A stretch of 64,000 nucleotides of DNA from Campanula takesimana (Eukaryota; Streptophyta; Magnoliopsida; Asterales; Campanulaceae), in contig JAOWBW010000049.1 in assembly GCA_026119855.1 (NCBI GenBank), positions 291,001-355,000 on the forward strand, read 5' to 3'. The translations under genes were made by a program, and so were the position numbers. Positions 12,852 to 23,200 of this stretch are shown piece after piece (within the stretch, counting starts at the first letter, position 1; each line of letters opens with the position of its first letter). Under the pieces are notes generated by a model, which had not been told where the DNA came from, made no database searches, and saw only the letters and a list, made by a program, of their open reading frames with translations.

Positions 12852-15800
12852 ATGGATTCATTTTCTTCACCGTCTAGCGGATCGCCGCAGCTATCACCCG
12901 ATGATTTCATGAGTCAACTCAAAACTCAGCTCGCTCAAGCTTACGCCGAGGAATTTCTCGAGGTATATTCCGAATCTTTGATTTCATACATAATTGTATT
13001 GTTTTGTGTAATAATCTCATGTCTTTTCTTGTTTGCTATTTGCTCATGTTAGTTAATTGCGAGATCCTAATCTTGGCCATTACATAAGGAATGTAGGGGG
13101 CTAGGGTTTTTCGCATTGATTGAAATTTTAATGTAATGAAGCTCAGTTTTTCATTACTAACATTAGGTAGTTGAATTAATACCTGTGGTTGTTAGTATGT
13201 GTTATATGGAATATATTTATTCCTGTTTAAAATAAAAGGCCATCCCAACATCAATTTAAGTTTTTGATGTATTCTGCACTTCCATTGTTATATATAACAC
13301 GAATGGAAATAGTATTCACGTAGTATTTGCTACTAAAATTGCAAATTTGGCCTCATACTTGAAAGGAACACTCAGTTTGGATGGAGGGGGTAAAAGAAAG
13401 TTTGATTTTTACCGTCTATATTTTTTCCGGATTGAGGAAATATATTGTTGAGTCCTGACTTATGAATGCGATTTCTTTTGTGCCATTTTATTTTTCCTTC
13501 CTCATCAACATCATCTTGATGGCATCAGTGTGATCATACTTGTACACATATGGAAGTGTTCAAGTTGGCCTATACTACATAGATGACTGAGTAGGTCTGA
13601 AAGCCTTTGCATCATACTACCAATATTTCCAATTCCTACATTATGGCCCTGATCATTCTGCGATGACTGGAGTAGTGAATGCTCGTCAGCGCCAAGGCTA
13701 GGTGAAGGCTTAGGGCCTGTTTGGTAACCCAACTAAGCTCTTAATTTGGAACACTTAAAGAGATTAAAAAATTAAGCTTGTTTGGTAAGGAAAATTTCAA
13801 TCACTTAAATTGTTAAGATTATCTTAAAACAAGCTATTAATTTTAAGCTAGTATGGCAAGTCTTAACAAGATAAGAGGAGGTAAGATAAAAAAAGGGAAT
13901 GGGTTTCAAACCCACTCATCAACATTTTTGTTTATTTAATGTTACTTTCTTTTGTTGAAATATTTTATTTTTTCAAACAGATTAAATATGATATAATTAA
14001 AATGAAATTATTTTTATATTATTAATTTTGATAATATTTTACTTGAGTATCATAATTGAATTTTATCAACAAAAAAAAATTGTCAAATTTTAGTAAAATT
14101 GATCAAAATAGCGAAGGTAATGTGGGACAAATGAAAATACCAATAAAAAACTGTTCAAATATTATTATTATCGGTTCAAATAAAAGATAATTTGATAAAT
14201 AATATTTTTAAACTATAATTATTTATTTTTAAAAATACGACTATTTTTATTTGAGGATAAACAAACAGAATAATCAAATGAAAGAGATGAGACTAATTTT
14301 TGAGTGTTTGTTTACAATTTTAATTAAATTCTGATGTATGTAGTTTGTCAGTACCAAACAAATTGAAGTCTTACAAAATTCAACAACTTAATGATTTCAG
14401 CTCTACTTTCTCAGCTCTACATTTTCAGAGCTTAATTTTCAGCTTTACCAAACAAGCCCTTAGGGGATCACTCAACTCCCTTAATTTTTTTAACTTTTTT
14501 TCTTAGTTCCTATAAAAAAAAAAAGGTATATTAAAATACTTCGTCTGTCCCAAAATGATCGTCTTGTTTAACTTTTCAAACATTTTAAGGCTACATTTTA
14601 AGTTTTGGAAATTTAGTGATTTTGAAGCCTTAGTTTTGGAAATAGGACTAACTTTGTGGGACAATCAAAAAGGGGAAATGGGGCTATCATTTTGGGACGG
14701 AGGGAGCATAGTTGTCAAAGGCGAAAGGCGAGAGGCGGGCGGCAAAAAGGCGAGCAAGGAGGAAAATATAACTAAAAATTAATAAAAAATAGAAAATATA
14801 TATCTATATACATGCAACACATAAACAAAGCATAACACGTGTTATGAACAAGAATACAACATTAAATAAGTATCACAATTCCACACATAATAGTATCCTA
14901 ACATAGTTCAAACTTCAAAAGTAAGAATTCTAAACTTGAGCCCGTAATTATTATCGAGTAAAGAAATCAAGCTCTAAAGTCATGCAAAGTAAATGAAAAT
15001 CTGAAAAACAGGGGAAAAGAAAAGAAAAGATAAAAAATGTAAAAAGGCAAGAGGCGAGAGGCGGGCGGAAAAAAGGCGAGCAAGGCAACCGCCTCGTGAA
15101 GAAATGCGTACATCCGCCTGTCTGGCTACAAAAAGGCGACCGACCCCTCAAGGCGCCAAAAAAAGCGAGGCGGGCGGTCGCCTTTGACAACTATGGGAGG
15201 GAGCACTAATTTTGTCAATTTCGACACCCTTTACTTGTGGTATATATATGAATATATACTCCCTCCGTCCCGGCACAAGTGACACCAACTTTCGGGACAG
15301 GGAGATTAAGAAAAGGTAGTATATGTGTGGCAGAAAACGAAGAGAGAGAATGAGTTGAGTAAATAATAGTGTTGGTTGAATAAACTGAGTGGTGGAAACT
15401 GAAGAGAGAGAATGAGTGGTGTTAAATGGTGGGGTTTGTTGAATATAAATATATTAAAACATTTCCATTTTGGGCGGTGTCACTTGTGCTGGGACGGAGG
15501 GAGTATATATGAAAAAGTAAACTTTTATTCTCTAGCTTCACCACTGTTTCTCGTCTTGACAAAATTGGTCTTTCTTTATAACTTGCTCATATGGATATAT
15601 ATGAAAAAGTAAACTTTTATTCTCTAGCTTCACCATTGTTTCTCGTCTTGACAAAATTGGTCTTTCTTTATAACTTGCTCATATGGAAGACATTTGCTAG
15701 CACATTGCTATAGATAGCATGATTAGGCACAAAAGAACAGTCATACGGCAAATTGCATGTCTTTGGATTTTTTCGAACCTTGCACAATCCCCTACTCAAG

Positions 15801-16487
15801 CTTCACAGTGCGCATTTAGAAGACAACTTTATATGCTCATAAACCAAGTTACATGGGCTTTTCTTCATGAAATCATCTAGCTATTGTGTTTCTCCAGATT
15901 AGAGTTAAGTTATTCACGAAATTAAAGTTGAGTTCAGGGTGCTAAATGACGATTAGTTGTGATAATGTGCAGAAAGTTATGTTATGCATTATTACAGCCA
16001 TGTGATGCTTGTATGCTTATACTACATACTACTTCACAATACACGAGCTATTGACCTATTTGGTGCATAAAAGACATTTCATTTAATCCGTAAAGTTCGT
16101 TCACTCAGATTTCATTATATAAAAGATATACCATAAATAAAAATATTTTGTTAACGTTACCCCACCAGTGCAGTGTCACTTGTACTGTATCACTACTCTT
16201 TCCACTTTCGGAACCTTCAATGAAAGAATTGTTTTTGTCGTAATCAACCCTCTTTCTTAGTTCATCCTGCTTGAACACAGAACTCTAATAATTTCCATAT
16301 TGTGAATGCTACATGTTTCTCTTGTTTTTGTGTGCAGACTGTGAGGGGAAAGTGCTTTGATAAATGTATCACCAAACCAGGAAGCAGTCTGAGTGGAGGA
16401 GAGAGTAGTTGCATCTCCAGGTGTGTGGATCGCTACATTGAGGCCACCGGTATCATTAGCAAATCACTTTTCAGCGCCCAGCGTTAA
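12852..16487 (+). CDS. TIM13: Mitochondrial small Tim chaperone Tim13
   Basis: Two exons, 12852-12962 and 16338-16487, joined in phase 0 by a GT-AG intron of 3375 bp, give an 86 aa protein. Exon 1 begins MDSFSSPSSGSPQL and ends EEFLE; exon 2 begins TVRGKCFDKC. The twin CX3C motifs CFDKC and CISRC form the two disulfides of small Tims. The sequence agrees closely with what I recall of Arabidopsis TIM13 over the whole length. With Tim8 it forms the intermembrane-space hexamer that escorts hydrophobic precursors to the TIM22 and outer-membrane routes. No presequence is expected. The intron is swollen by at least four transposons, so splicing must cross several nested insertions. Confidence 0.96.
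13713..14459. mobile_element. Tourist/PIF-Harbinger-like non-autonomous element
   Basis: Left end gggcctgtttggtaa and right end ttaccaaacaagccc are inverted, with TTA on both sides (13710-13712 and 14460-14462). GGGCCTGTTTGG ends and a 3 bp TTA duplication fit PIF/Harbinger. 747 bp, AT-rich, no transposase. It lies in the TIM13 intron. Confidence 0.8.
14539..14706. repeat. Stowaway-like MITE struck at its right tip
   Basis: Left end cttcgtctgtcccaaaatga, right end tcattttgggacggagggag. The final bases have become the target-site duplication of the element at 14707. Confidence 0.75.
14707..15195. mobile_element. hAT-like MITE with 8 bp target duplication
   Basis: TIRs catagttgtcaaaggcga and its reverse complement at the right end. 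The octamer ggagggag flanks both sides (14699-14706 and 15196-15203). Subterminal regions are full of aggcgagaggcgggcgg-type motifs. It inserted in the tip of a Stowaway MITE inside the TIM13 intron. Confidence 0.85.
15259..15503. repeat. Stowaway-like MITE in TIM13 intron
   Basis: Left end ctccctccgtcccggcacaa, right end cttgtgctgggacggaggga, TA on both sides. 245 bp. Confidence 0.85.
15505..15688. repeat. Tandem duplication, unit 92 bp
   Basis: Two copies of a 92 bp unit beginning tatatgaaaaagtaaac differ at very few positions (for example caccactgt against caccattgt). It begins at the right edge of the MITE at 15259-15503. Confidence 0.9.
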
Positions 16488-17814
16488 GCAGAGCACTTCT
16501 TGAAGAAAGTCTTGGTCTAGAGAATTTCAGGAAAAACACAAATGCATATGCTAGAGATGGTTTAGATTATACTCCGTATTATGTTTTGTTTATTGCTTGC
16601 CCCTTATATATTTGAGGAGGAGCATATTCCGTTAAGAAATTTTTGGGTACTATTATTTGTCAAGTTCAAGTTTGTGTCATACAATGCATGTTCATCTGAC
16701 TTTATTTCCCCATGGAATGGGTTATTTCCTTGGTCTTTTATTCCCTACTGCTGATATACTTTTGGAGTTGGTTTTTCACCCTTTATATTGTTTGGGCTTT
16801 GCTAGATTTGGAATTCATTTTTCTGATAAGGTAAAGTCTAAGGGTCTTCTACCACCGTCCAAAATGATGTTCACACTTTTTTCACTATGAACAAAATTGT
16901 TATTGATAGTATTGTTGATGGTGTATCAATAAATAGTTTTAGATTTCATTTGTATAATTAAACCAATTTAAATTTATTGCTCAAATTTCTTTCTTAGTAA
17001 CGGCAAAAAAAAGTTTGAAGATCATTCTGGGTGGGATGGAGGGAGTATTTGTTTGGGTGAATTTGGGACAGAGGGAGTATTTGTATGGGCAAATGGGGTC
17101 TCTGAATAGCCCAAAAGTAGTGTGTTTTGTTATGCTTTATTCAGCCAAACAAAGAGGCTTTGAATTTGTGTCATGAATGAGGTGAAGATGGGATTGTCTT
17201 TGGGAGCCATGGTCATGACTTTGGCCATTTGGTTGCACCTCTCTTGGTCAGCCTCAAGGTTCCAACAATGCCAGATTTTGTTTGAGGAACTGATTACCCT
17301 TCAATATTGAGTAATAAATACATTAGTGTCTTTTGAACAATGGATTTTCAAAATTTCAACCGCTCCAATGGAAACTTAGCTCCAATGCTCTAGCGTATGA
17401 AAACGAGACAATGTTTCTAAAACGTTTGGTACACAATGTAAAACGTGCATTACTCAATGTTAAAACGTTTTTGTACAATATGGAGCTAACATGTTTGATT
17501 TTGCTAAATACAATATTGAGAGCTCTTATGATACGACTATACTAGGTTATCATTTTTTAGATAGAATTTCTCTATAACTAAGCATAGTTATGATCCTCCT
17601 CTTTTTCTTAACAAAGAGAGTGAGCAAATGCAATTTTGAGCTCAGGACCCATTGGTGTCACTTTATTGCATATTTTAAGTGTTAATACAAATGTCAACGC
17701 ATTTTTTTTTTGAACAACTGAACTATATCATTCATTTCAACAAGACAATTGTCATTCATCATTTTTAAATGAGGGAAATGACATGAAATAAAAAGAGAAA
17801 CAATTAAATAAGTA
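16488..17814. other. TIM13 3' flank; MITE remnant
   Basis: The beginning holds the TIM13 3' UTR. A Stowaway-like remnant spans about 16850-17047 (gtccaaaatgatgttcacac at left, ggtgggatggagggag at right). A 45-codon frame at 17173-17310 has a hydrophobic, signal-peptide-like N-terminus but no family I recognise. Confidence 0.5.
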
Positions 17815-18049
17815 CTCCCTTTGTCCCAGAAAGATACTCTTATTTTGATTTTTTATGGTCAGCATAAATGAACTTTGACCGAACATTAAATGTGTATCTA
17901 ATCATTCTAGTGAAATTCTAAAAATTGTAATTGAAAAATCATTAGGTGATTTAATCGATAATAATTTTTAATATTTCATTGTTGTTATTAGATTGACACA
18001 AATGCTTAGTCAAAGTTCATTTATGTTAGACCAACAGGGATAGAGGGAG
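17815..18049. repeat. Stowaway-like MITE
   Basis: Left end ctccctttgtcccagaaaga and right end ggatagagggag lie next to TA. Inner words such as catttatgttagacc and ggtcagcataaatg are inverted copies. Confidence 0.75.
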
Positions 18050-18515
18050 TATTTTTCTTAAAAAATTCAATTATTGAGTAAGTGTTGGAGACCGGTTAAA
18101 ATAAATAAATAATGCAAAACAACATTCAAAATATCAGATATGTCTGGTTTATGTGAACTGCCGATTCCCGATTCATGAACCTCCGGTTCACGGTTCACAA
18201 TATGAATGAACTTTACAAAACCGCCTATACCCGATTCACGGTTCCGGTTCACGGTTTATACAGTTCATTATTTTATTTTATTTTTTAATTATTTTTAACG
18301 GAAAAATAGATGAAAGTTGTAATGAAATTGATTGTGTTCACCCCATTTCAAGGAAAATTAGTTGTTTCGTTAAAAAAATTAACGAAAAAGTGGCTGAATG
18401 TCATAAAAGATTAACAAAATTGATGAAAGTTATAGAGAAAATGTTAAAAATCTAAAGGTTCATGTTTCACGGTTCAACAGTTCTTGAATCGTTGGTTCAA
18501 AGCCTATGAACCTTA

Positions 18516-19788
18516 GAGCATCCGCAATGAAAGCCTTTTGTTTTAATTACCATTGTTGAAAAAGCTAGAAGAGCTCCTTACTAAAGAGCAACTCTTTGTA
18601 GAAATAACTCTTTGTAGGAGCTTTTTAATTAAACTAGCGGGTAACCCGTGCTCGGCACGGGAAACCAATACTATGTCTTAAAAAATATTTTAACTATAGT
18701 TAACTAATATAGTAATCATCATTTTAACTAATACTATTAATAATAAAAATTAATCTATATGATTACTATTATTATAATAACTATTATAATTAATTAATAC
18801 CATTGATAGTAATAGTTAATATATATATTAATAGAAATGATTAGTCTATATAATAATAATTATTAATATAATTATTATAATAAAATAATATTATTAATAG
18901 TAATAGTTAATTGATATAGTAACTATTATGATTAATTAATATTAAAAATTAATAATCTAACTTATATAATAACTATTATAATTAACTAATACTAATAATA
19001 GTAATAGTTAATGTATGTAGCCTATTATAGTTAACCAATACTATTAATAGTAAAAAATAACTTATAAAGTAACTATTATGGTTAACTAATACTGTTAATA
19101 GTAATAATTAACTATATAGTAACTATTATAGTTAACTAATACTATTAATAGTAATAGTTAACTAATATAGTAACTATTATAGTTAACTAATACTATTAAT
19201 AGTAATATTTAACTTGTATTGTAACTAATATTGTTAACTAATACTATTAATAATAATAGTTAACTAATATAGTTAACTAATATTGTTAACTAATACTATT
19301 AATAATAATAGTTAACTAATATAGTTAACTATAATAGTAACTATTATAGTTAACTAATATTATTAATAGTAATATTTAACTTGTATTGTAACTAATATTG
19401 TTAGCTAATACTATTAATAGTAATAGTTAACTATAATAGTAACTATTACTAATAAGAGTAATAGTTAACTATAATGGTTAACTATTATAGTTAAAATAGT
19501 TAACTATAATAGTTAACTATTATAGTTACCCTTTTTAGTAACTATTATAGTTACCCTTTTTAGTAACTATTATTATTAGTTAACTATTATAGTTGATCAT
19601 TTAATATTAACCAATATTTTATATTTATTTTATTTTTAGTGTTGGATGTAGGGGCCACAAAAAAGTTGATGAAAAAGCTATACCATTGTAGAACTTGCTT
19701 TGAGTTTTTATTTATTGACTAGAAGTAGATGTGGCATATTAGGATCACAAAAAAGCTCCTTAAAAGAGCTCTACCTTTGTGGATGCTC
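18516..19788. mobile_element. TIR element with TTA duplication, Helitron inside
   Basis: Left end gagcatccgcaatgaaag and right end acctttgtggatgctc are inverted, flanked by TTA (18513-18515 and 19789-19791), which fits PIF/Harbinger-type insertion. Most of its length is foreign: a Helitron-like 3' end and a TA-rich repeat field. Confidence 0.6.
18634..19630 (-). mobile_element. Helitron-like sequence, 3' end on minus strand
   Basis: Read on the minus strand, a GC hairpin (cccgtgccgagcacggg) is followed by ttacccg, CTAG and a flanking T, as at Helitron 3' ends. Behind it lies about 900 bp of TA-rich repeats built from taatagttaactatta-type words. The 5' end was not found, so the upper limit is approximate. 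Confidence 0.5.
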
Positions 19789-20178
19789 TTATAAAACCGT
19801 GAACGGGGCGGTTCACGATTTTTGACGGTTTTCTTCGGTTCATGAACCTTTGCCGGTTCAATGGAACCTTTTGGGCATATGAGATGTCCTTTTCCTTCCC
19901 TAAAGCTGAAAGACATATTTACCCTTCACTTTTGCGTGAATTTATAGATTTTGTCCAAATTCTGGAGTAATACGTTTTCTGACTTTCGAGTTTCGATGCA
20001 TATTCAGTTACAGTACCCAACCCTCCTTCTCTCTCTACATTCTCTCTACAAAGTTAGGGCTTTTTTTTTTCCCAATCCAGGAACACTCAAAATTGCTGAA
20101 AAAACCCTAATTCCCTTGCGCGCACGCGCACACACACATATTGTTAGGGTTTTGTGTGTGTGATTCACAAACAATTTC

Positions 20179-20208
20179 ATGTCGTATATGAATGGAGATT
20201 GCCTCTAG
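20179..20208 (+). promoter_or_regulatory. Short uORF overlapping the SKIP8 start
   Basis: An upstream ATG at 20179 opens a nine-codon frame (MSYMNGDCL) ending at TAG 20206-20208, so it overlaps the main ATG at 20192 in another frame. Scanning ribosomes would meet this start first. Whether it lies within the transcript is not known. Confidence 0.4.
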
Positions 20209-23200
20209 TTTCTCACTCTTCTTCACCCTAATCGTGACCGTTCTGTGTTGCCTTTTGTCCGTCTTTGCCTTCCGATTGAAATCCGCCAAGCACAACCGTG
20301 TCAACAAATCCTGTAATTGTGCTTCTGACGCCATGGCTGCGACTGCGACGGCTTCGTACATGAATGGTGGAACCGCTGCTGGAGAGGTGTACGAGAGGGA
20401 GGCGCCTGCGGCGGCGGCGGCGGCTGTGGTGGCGGAGAGGCAGGTTGGTGCTTCCATGATGGAACAGCTGGTTCCGGAAATCACTACTCATGCGTTGAGT
20501 TACTTGGATTATCCGAGCTTGTGTAGGTTGTCGATGACTAATTCTTCAATGCGGAAGGCTGCCAATGATGATAATGCTTGGAAAGCGCTTTATCATAAGG
20601 TTGCTCTCCTAAATTCACGATTTTGTTCAATTCATTTGTCCTCCTTTCTTTTTACTACTACAAGTTATTTATACCTTTATTGAGATTTGAGACCCTAAAA
20701 CTCCATTTTGCTTGAGTTGACATGCTTTGCCCTAGCTTTTGAGTTTGTAACTATCGTAGAAGCTATCCTTTGTATAGCTCAATCCCTTGATGTAATATAT
20801 CCTTATTCTTGTCAAACTTACGCGGCCAAACTATATTATAAGCTTATGCTCTGTATTCCTTAACTAAAGAGTGGACATTTCAGTCACTACCCTAATATGC
20901 TTCCCCGCACTGATTTATTGGGTGTGACCAAAACTCCCTCAGGAAGTCAGGTGAGACTAGAAAAATGGAAGACCAGTACATCGGATTGTGAGAATAGTTG
21001 AAACTTAATGTTGATAGTAATTGGGAACAACAGAAGGAAACGTGAATGTGCAGTTAGAATATTTCGAAGATGGGTTAATACCTTTAGGCGTTGTAGATAT
21101 ATTTGGTGGTTCTTGATGTCATGTTTCCATGTGTGTTTGTGTGGTGGAAGGTTTGTGTGTGTATTGATAATGAACACTTCGATGCGATTTAATAAAACTA
21201 CTTTTGTTTTAAAAGGAAAACAAATTAAAGGAAGGAGCAAAGAAGAATGATTGATTGGAGTATGACACCTGATAACTTAGGCAACAATCTTAAGGAGGTG
21301 GCATAGAAAAGAAGCGGGAGGATGAGACTTGCTAGTGTAAGTTTGACTGTGATAAGGATATATATATACCTTGTCTCGTAGTATTAACCTTAGTTGTCAA
21401 TAGATGATTTAGGGTGAAATATTTTTATGATAAGTCTGAGCGCATCTTACTACAACTGCCTTGTTATATTTTAACGTTAGCTTGTACCAAAAATAAAAAT
21501 AAAAAATAGGTGGTCCATCTCATAGAGGAACTTTGTTGTCAAGATATGGGTGTGGGATGCACAATGTCTAGATTGCTAGATCTTAGGGGTGAGCATTAAA
21601 ACCGAAAAGACCGAAAAACCGCACCAAAAACCGATTAACCGAATCGATAAAACCGAGTAACCGATTGATTTAAGTGGTATGGTTTCCGAATTCTAAAAAA
21701 CCGAAGGTTTCGGTTTCGTTGCGGTTGTTAGTTTTTGCAACCGAGTGTAAAACCGAACCGAAACGCTTAACTAGGTCGTTCTAAATTATAGTACTTATAC
21801 ATATTTGCTTCTTCCCTTCCATCTCATTCTCACAATTCCTTGTTTTCATAGTCAAAAGCCTAACCCTAATGCGAATGTGGTGACTATTCAGTCCACCATT
21901 CTCGTCTCCAGCGCCTTATGGACTGCGGAATACTAAATAGAAAACTTCGGTGAAGTAAAAACTGAAGTGAAATTACACCAGAAATATATGAACTCCGTCC
22001 AATTTGCGAAACGTAAGCAACTCATAAAATTTTAGAAATGTACTTTGTATGTCTTGAGACTCCTTTTAAGACGCTTCATCTAGAGATTTGTCACTGGTCC
22101 AAATATTTTCAGATTCCTTTGTGACCCACTGACCCTACCTGGTCTTGTGGCCGTGGAGTAAAAACTGAAGATTCTAGGTCAAGTCCTGTCTACTAGATGT
22201 GGTCTAAGATCTCTGTTTCTATAACCACCAAGTTGAAGATCTCAAATGCTGCCCATTGGTAGGAGATTGATCCTTTCTGATATACATGTCTGACCCCTAT
22301 GATTGGTGCCACTAAGGGGTCAAACTTTTTAGGACTCAAAGTGAACTTGATCCTTTCTTATACTTTTGGTAAAGCAGAAGATATCAGCATTCAAAGAATG
22401 TCTCTGCATGATGGTTAGTAGAAAGCGTAGTCTTTGTGATATTAATTAGGGTGTGGTCTATATACGATGGTGATTATAAGAGAAAGTAGAAAAAACAAAA
22501 TTAGAGTTTATCGTGGTTAGGAGGGCAGTATAGGGCTGTTACTTGTGACTTGACTCTTTGGCTTGAACTCACCGCTGTTGCATACACCCTTTCGACTTCA
22601 CATTTTTCTCATTAGAGAGTCCATTTTAGTTGCCATATACGCCCTCCTTTCTACTCATAGAGTCCACGTCTGAAACAACATATTAAGGATTGAAATAATT
22701 GTCCATGAATACCCTTAATTTAAGAAATAAAATAATTTTTCTAATTTAAGGTTCAGATGATAAAGGTAAAATTTGAGGATTGGTGACATTTATTAGCTAA
22801 AATTTTGAGATTATTTAAAGGGGAAGTCAGCGAGACTCTGAGTAGAAAGAAGAGTTAGTTTTAGCGGTGTTGGAATTTGAACTTCACCTATTATGCGATT
22901 TGTTGAGAGTCGTGTTCTGTAGTTTGCATCTCCACAGCACTGATGCATTGTTGTTATTATGCAAAATATTGGCATGGAATCAAAAGGATAATTATATCAG
23001 CTCTTTGCAAAATTAATCTTTTGTAAGTTCTCATAAGAGATCCTACACTGTACGTAAGTAGAATACAGATGGGCCTTTTACTTTATGAGGGAGATTTACT
23101 AAATTTTCCCATCTTTATGAAACTCTTGGGGTCTGTAAGCTCTTCTAATGTTTCATTTGATAAATTGGATTTCTGTTTCTTGATATTTGTTGGATTGGGT

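Larger units (their letters stand above)
18120..19905. repeat. Element rich in CCGGTTCAC motifs, split by later insertions
   Basis: Copies of the motif ccggttcacgg and variants cluster at 18150-18260 and 18460-18510, and inverted at 19795-19865. The two parts look like halves of one element with subterminal repeats, interrupted by the unit at 18516-19788. Outer termini were not resolved. Confidence 0.5.

Noticed and set aside
20107..20491. Open frames on the minus strand across the SKIP8 first exon
   Set aside because: Shadows of the GC-rich Ala-coding part of SKIP8; the plus-strand frame has the F-box.
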